This document shows positions 60,769 to 64,000 of a stretch of 64,000 bases of DNA, in pieces (position 1 is the first letter of the stretch; the number at the start of each line of letters is the position of its first letter). Source of the stretch: Parvimonas sp000223315 (GTDB lineage Bacteria; Bacillota; Clostridia; Tissierellales; Peptoniphilaceae); NCBI GenBank assembly GCA_050262155.1, contig CP189843.1:1240001-1304000 (forward strand). Direction: 5' to 3'. The position numbers and the translations under genes were made by a program. The notes under the pieces were generated by a model. That model was not told the origin of the DNA. It worked only from the letters and a program-made list of their open reading frames with translations, and ran no database searches.

Positions 60769-62038
60769 CTATTTTCTTATTTCATCTAAGCCCATATATT
60801 TTCTTAAAACATACGGTATTTCTATACTTCCATCTTCTCTTTGATAATTTTCCAAAACAGCAGCAAAAGTTCTTCCAACTGCTAAGCCTGAACCATTTAA
60901 TGTATGAACGAATTTAACTTTGCCGTCTTCGTCTCTAAATCTTATATTGGCACGTCTTGCTTGGAAATCTTCAAAGTTTGAACAAGAAGAAATTTCTACA
61001 TATCTTCCATAACTTGGCATCCAAACTTCTATATCATAAGTCTTTTTGCATTGTAAAACCAATATCTCCAGTACATAAACAAACTACTCTGTATGGAATT
61101 TCTAAGAGTTTTAAAATTTCCTCAGCATCATTTGTAAGTTTTTCCAATTCATCATAACTATTTTCAGGATTTACAAATTTAACCATTTCAACTTTATCAA
61201 ATTGATGATTTCTGATTAAACCTCTTGTATCTCTACCTGCGGAGCCCGCTTCTTGTCTAAAACAATAAGTAAAAGCTGTATAGTAAGTTGGAAGTTTTTC
61301 AAATTCTAAAATTTCATTTGCTAAAAGATTAGTAACAGGAACTTCAGCAGTTGGTGCTAAAAATAAATCCTTTGAAGGAACATGGAACATATCATCTTCA
61401 AACTTAGGTAGTTGTCCTGTTCCATACATTGAATTTCTGTTAATCAAAACAGGGACTCCAACTTCTTCATAGCCTTGTCCACTATGTAAATCAAGCATAA
61501 AGTTTATTAATGCTCTTTCAAGTTTTGCACCCAAACCTTTAAATACTGAAAATCTTGATCCAGATATTTTAACTGCTCTTTCAAAATCTAAAATATCCAA
61601 ATCCACACCTAAATCCCAATGTGCTTTAACTTCAAAATCAAATTTTTTAGGTTCTAAAAATCTTCTGATTTCTACATTATCTTCATCACTTTTTCCAATC
61701 GGAATATCTTTATTTGGTGTATTAGGAATACTTAAAAGTGCTTTTCTAATTTCTTCATCCAAATCTTTTACTTTAATGTCAAGCTCTTTAATTTCATCAG
61801 AAAGTGCTTTCATTTCTTTAAAAAGTTCTGAAACATCTACTCCCTCTTTTTTTTTTAACTTTGGAACTTGTTTTGAAACTTCATTTTGTCTCGCTTTTTT
61901 ATTTTCAACTTCAAAAATTATTTCTCTTCTCTTTTCGTCAAGCTCAAGAACTTTATCTATATTATAATTTCCAAATCTTGAATTTAAACTTTCAATAACT
62001 TCTTCTTTATTCATTCTAATTCTTCTTATATCTAACAT
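60769..62038 (-). pseudogene. serS: Seryl-tRNA synthetase (frameshift as sequenced)
   Basis: A class II synthetase with an N-terminal coiled-coil arm (about 30-100) and core motifs NRNSMYGTGQLPKF, FRQEAGSAGRDTRG and, in the second ORF, ISSCSNFEDFQARRAN. The frame breaks after GDIGFTMQK at about 61042; removing one base restores TYDIEVWMPSYGRY. The joined protein has about 422 residues, standard for SerRS. As the enzyme is essential, a sequence error is far more likely than loss. ATG behind AGAGG. Next gene of the AI-2E-serS-dacA run. Confidence 0.88.
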
Positions 62039-62040
62039 AA

Positions 62041-63224
62041 TTATACCTCTTTTTTTTCAAATTCTTCAGCAGGATTTTTTACAGAATATCCTTTTTTCTC
62101 CAATCTACTTTCTATATATTCCTTCAATGTTGTATAAATTACTACAAACACCGGTACAGAAAGTAAAAATCCTATAACTCCAAATAGACTACCGCCCAGC
62201 ACAAGTGCAAAGATAACCCAAAATGAACTTATGCCTAAACTCTTTCCTGAAACTCTAGGAGATATTACATTTGCATCTATCATAGATACTATCACTACAA
62301 TTATTACAAACCATAAAGCAGTATTAAATGTTGAAGTGAAAAGTAATACTATAACTATAGGAATTGCACCAAGATAACATCCAAACCATGGAATTAAATT
62401 TGTAAAACCTAGTGTAAATGCAAATAAAAGTGCATAATCAAGCTTCATAATTAATAAAATTACATAAAAAGTTATTCCTACAATTATCGCTCCAATTCCC
62501 TTTGCCAAAAGATAAGACCTTAAAGTATAATCAAATCTTTTTACAATTTAAAAAGTAATTCTATTTGATTTTTCGGGAAAAACTGCTATCATAAATTTTT
62601 TCAAAATTCTTGAAAAATTTTCCTTATCATATAGCAAATACCCCGATATTATTATAGCTAAAATTATATTTAAAAACAAGGATATAACCCTTGTTGCAAA
62701 AGTTGCAACCCAAGGAATCATATCTGTTAAAAATGTTGTAGAAAAAGTTGCAAACTCCGTCAATTTACCATTGATAAAAGATCTAATTTCCGAACTTATC
62801 TCAATATTTTGCAACATATACTTTGCTCTTTCAACTCCCATATCTATAAAAAACGGAGTCCTGTCCACAAATAGTTTTATATTTGAATAAAATTGCGGAA
62901 TAATGTATTTTAAAAGTAAAACTATAAATGCAAAAAAATAAAATAAGTTAAAAGCATTGATAACATTCTAATATTTTTATACTTTTGTTTTTTAAAAAAC
63001 TCAAAATTTAAAAATATATTTTCAAAAAATTTCACAAAAAAGTTTAGAATATATGCAATTGCTCCACCCAATATAAAAGGCATCAAAATATATTTTATAT
63101 TAGCAGTATATGAAATTATGGATTTCATATTTGAAAATATAAAATAACAAAGTATGGAAATCGTAAATATTAAAACACCTGTTATAACATTTACTGTATT
63201 CTTTTGTTCCCAATTAAATCTCAT
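62041..63224 (-). pseudogene. AI-2E/PerM-family transporter, broken in two places
   Basis: A membrane protein of the AI-2E (PerM) family, about 394 residues once repaired, with around eight helices and the conserved region GFTNLIPWFGCYLGAIPIVI near its C-terminus. Break 1 is at the A7 run 62932-62938, where one more base restores IFFAFIVLLLKYIIPQFYSN. Break 2 is an in-frame TAA at 62550-62548 after NRITF, after which the same frame continues IVKRFDYTLRSYLLAKG. Family members may export small molecules or ions; the name does not prove autoinducer transport. Two lesions make real decay possible. Confidence 0.75.
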
Positions 63225-63233
63225 AACTACCTC

Positions 63234-64000
63234 CTATAATTTAATATTTTTACCAATTTTTTCTCTTAAATCAGAGGGTGGAAAAACAAAAAAAAATTAA
63301 AATTTCCCATAATTCTACTTGCAATTCTCGAATCATAGTATTCAGCTAAATCATATTCAGAAAGATTTGAAGTTATAACTGTATTTAAACCCTTTTCGAA
63401 TCTATAATCTAAAAGTGAACTTAAAAAACTGTTATTATTCTTATTGGAAATTTCATTTCCAAGGTCGTCAATCACTAAAAAATTTACATTTCTTACAAAA
63501 TCAATCCTGTCTTGTAATTCCTTTTTATCTCTATAAAAGCTATAACTATAATTTGCCATAAGTTCAAAAAATTCCGTAGCAGTTATAAAACATGCCCTTT
63601 TTCCCTTATCCAATAGATAATTTACCATTGAAGATGCAAAATATGTCTTTCCTACACCGCTTTTGCCATAAAAGAATATTCCATAATCTTTAATTTTAAG
63701 ATTATCACAATAATCTTTTGAAAAATTTATAAGTTTTTCCATATATTCTCTGGAATTTACAAGTCTATTAACATGTTCAAAATTGCCTTCAAATAGAGAA
63801 AAATCAAAATTAGAAAAATTTTGTTCTCTTTTTTTATTTGAAAATCCACTCTCTAAAACTCTGTCCTCAACTAAATCTTTCATTATACAACTACAAACGG
63901 AGCCATTATAATATCCTGTATCTTTACATTTTTCACAAACATAATATTTATTCAAATATTCTTTTGAAAATCCATTTTTTAAAAGTAGTTCATCAATACT
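63234..64000 (-). pseudogene. DnaC/DnaI-like primosomal ATPase (frameshift near end, cut by window edge)
   Basis: An AAA+ helicase-loader-like protein. CEKCKDTGYYNGSVCSC is a zinc-binding region, FFYGKSGVGKTYFASSM is Walker A and FLVIDDLGNE Walker B; the helicase loader DnaI and IstB/DnaC share this fold. The frame is open to the window edge with no start, so the gene extends to the right. As sequenced it ends with HPLI at 63266; in the A9 run 63288-63296 one base restores DLREKIGKNIKL to a stop at 63234-63236, which contains the usual DIR-type end motif. Confidence 0.8.

Noticed and set aside
60010..61062. Separate small genes for the second halves of dacA and serS
   Set aside because: Each continues the preceding frame's family after a one-base shift; the internal starts have no ribosome binding sites.

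Overview
The window is about 64 kb of very AT-rich, Gram-positive chromosome. Strong AGGAGG-type ribosome binding sites, frequent TTG starts, T-box leaders, a ClC channel, sortase-type surface proteins, a MiaA-independent t6A operon and a ydfW-like core gene order all point to an anaerobic low-GC Firmicute. The protein style (short, Lys/Glu/Asn-rich, Cna_B and LRR adhesins, glycine radical enzyme, no sporulation genes) suggests the Peptoniphilaceae/Tissierellia, perhaps Parvimonas-like; that genus call is inference from memory, not a search. Almost everything is on the minus strand; the plus strand carries only an AraC-type regulator, a Crp-type regulator with a CPBP protease, mscL and a small broken lipoprotein gene.

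Layout: 0-5 kb holds the start of rpsL, a lipase-fold protein, a nitroreductase and an argF-arcC-EamA operon faced by a double-AraC-domain regulator. A 14-gene tRNA array (7.13-8.65 kb), driven by two perfect-consensus promoters, lies downstream of the tsaE-tsaB-rimI-tsaD t6A operon. An LRR surface protein with an unusual internal anchor (11.7-14.9 kb) is followed by the YjjW/YjjI glycine radical pair, a DNA-repair-like gene pair, a cupin and a dicarboxylate/amino-acid symporter. 23-27 kb is DUF6873-hisS-[T-box]-thrS. 28-35 kb carries small enzymes, rny, and MgtC followed by [T-box]-tyrS-udk-ybaK-mobA. 36-45 kb has a TcaA-like membrane protein, pepF and a 1682-residue VWA/Cna_B adhesin with almost identical 945-bp internal repeats. 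45-49 kb is the FHA-FtsW-PBP cell-wall operon. 49-54 kb contains an ABC-F protein behind a textbook antibiotic-type attenuator, two duplicated tail-anchored proteins with L7/L12-like modules, trmL, YoaK and a DUF819 transporter. 55-64 kb has GNAT, ClC, RsuA, EamA, Nudix, DacA, SerS, AI-2E and a DnaC/DnaI-like ATPase cut by the window edge.

The strongest regulatory discovery is the ABC-F leader at 50.67-50.94 kb: consensus promoter, strong Shine-Dalgarno, a four-residue leader peptide and mutually exclusive hairpins ending in a terminator. Directly upstream are two tandem L12-like membrane proteins separated by a fossil of the 3' part of trmL, showing how the duplication arose. Two related hairpin-rich intergenic elements (18.7 and 29.5 kb) share terminal inverted repeats.

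A cluster of reading-frame breaks occurs at 59.0-63.3 kb in genes including serS and a dnaC-like gene that should be essential. Several of the breaks are one-base changes in homopolymers, so I read these mostly as sequence errors near a contig end rather than real pseudogenes.
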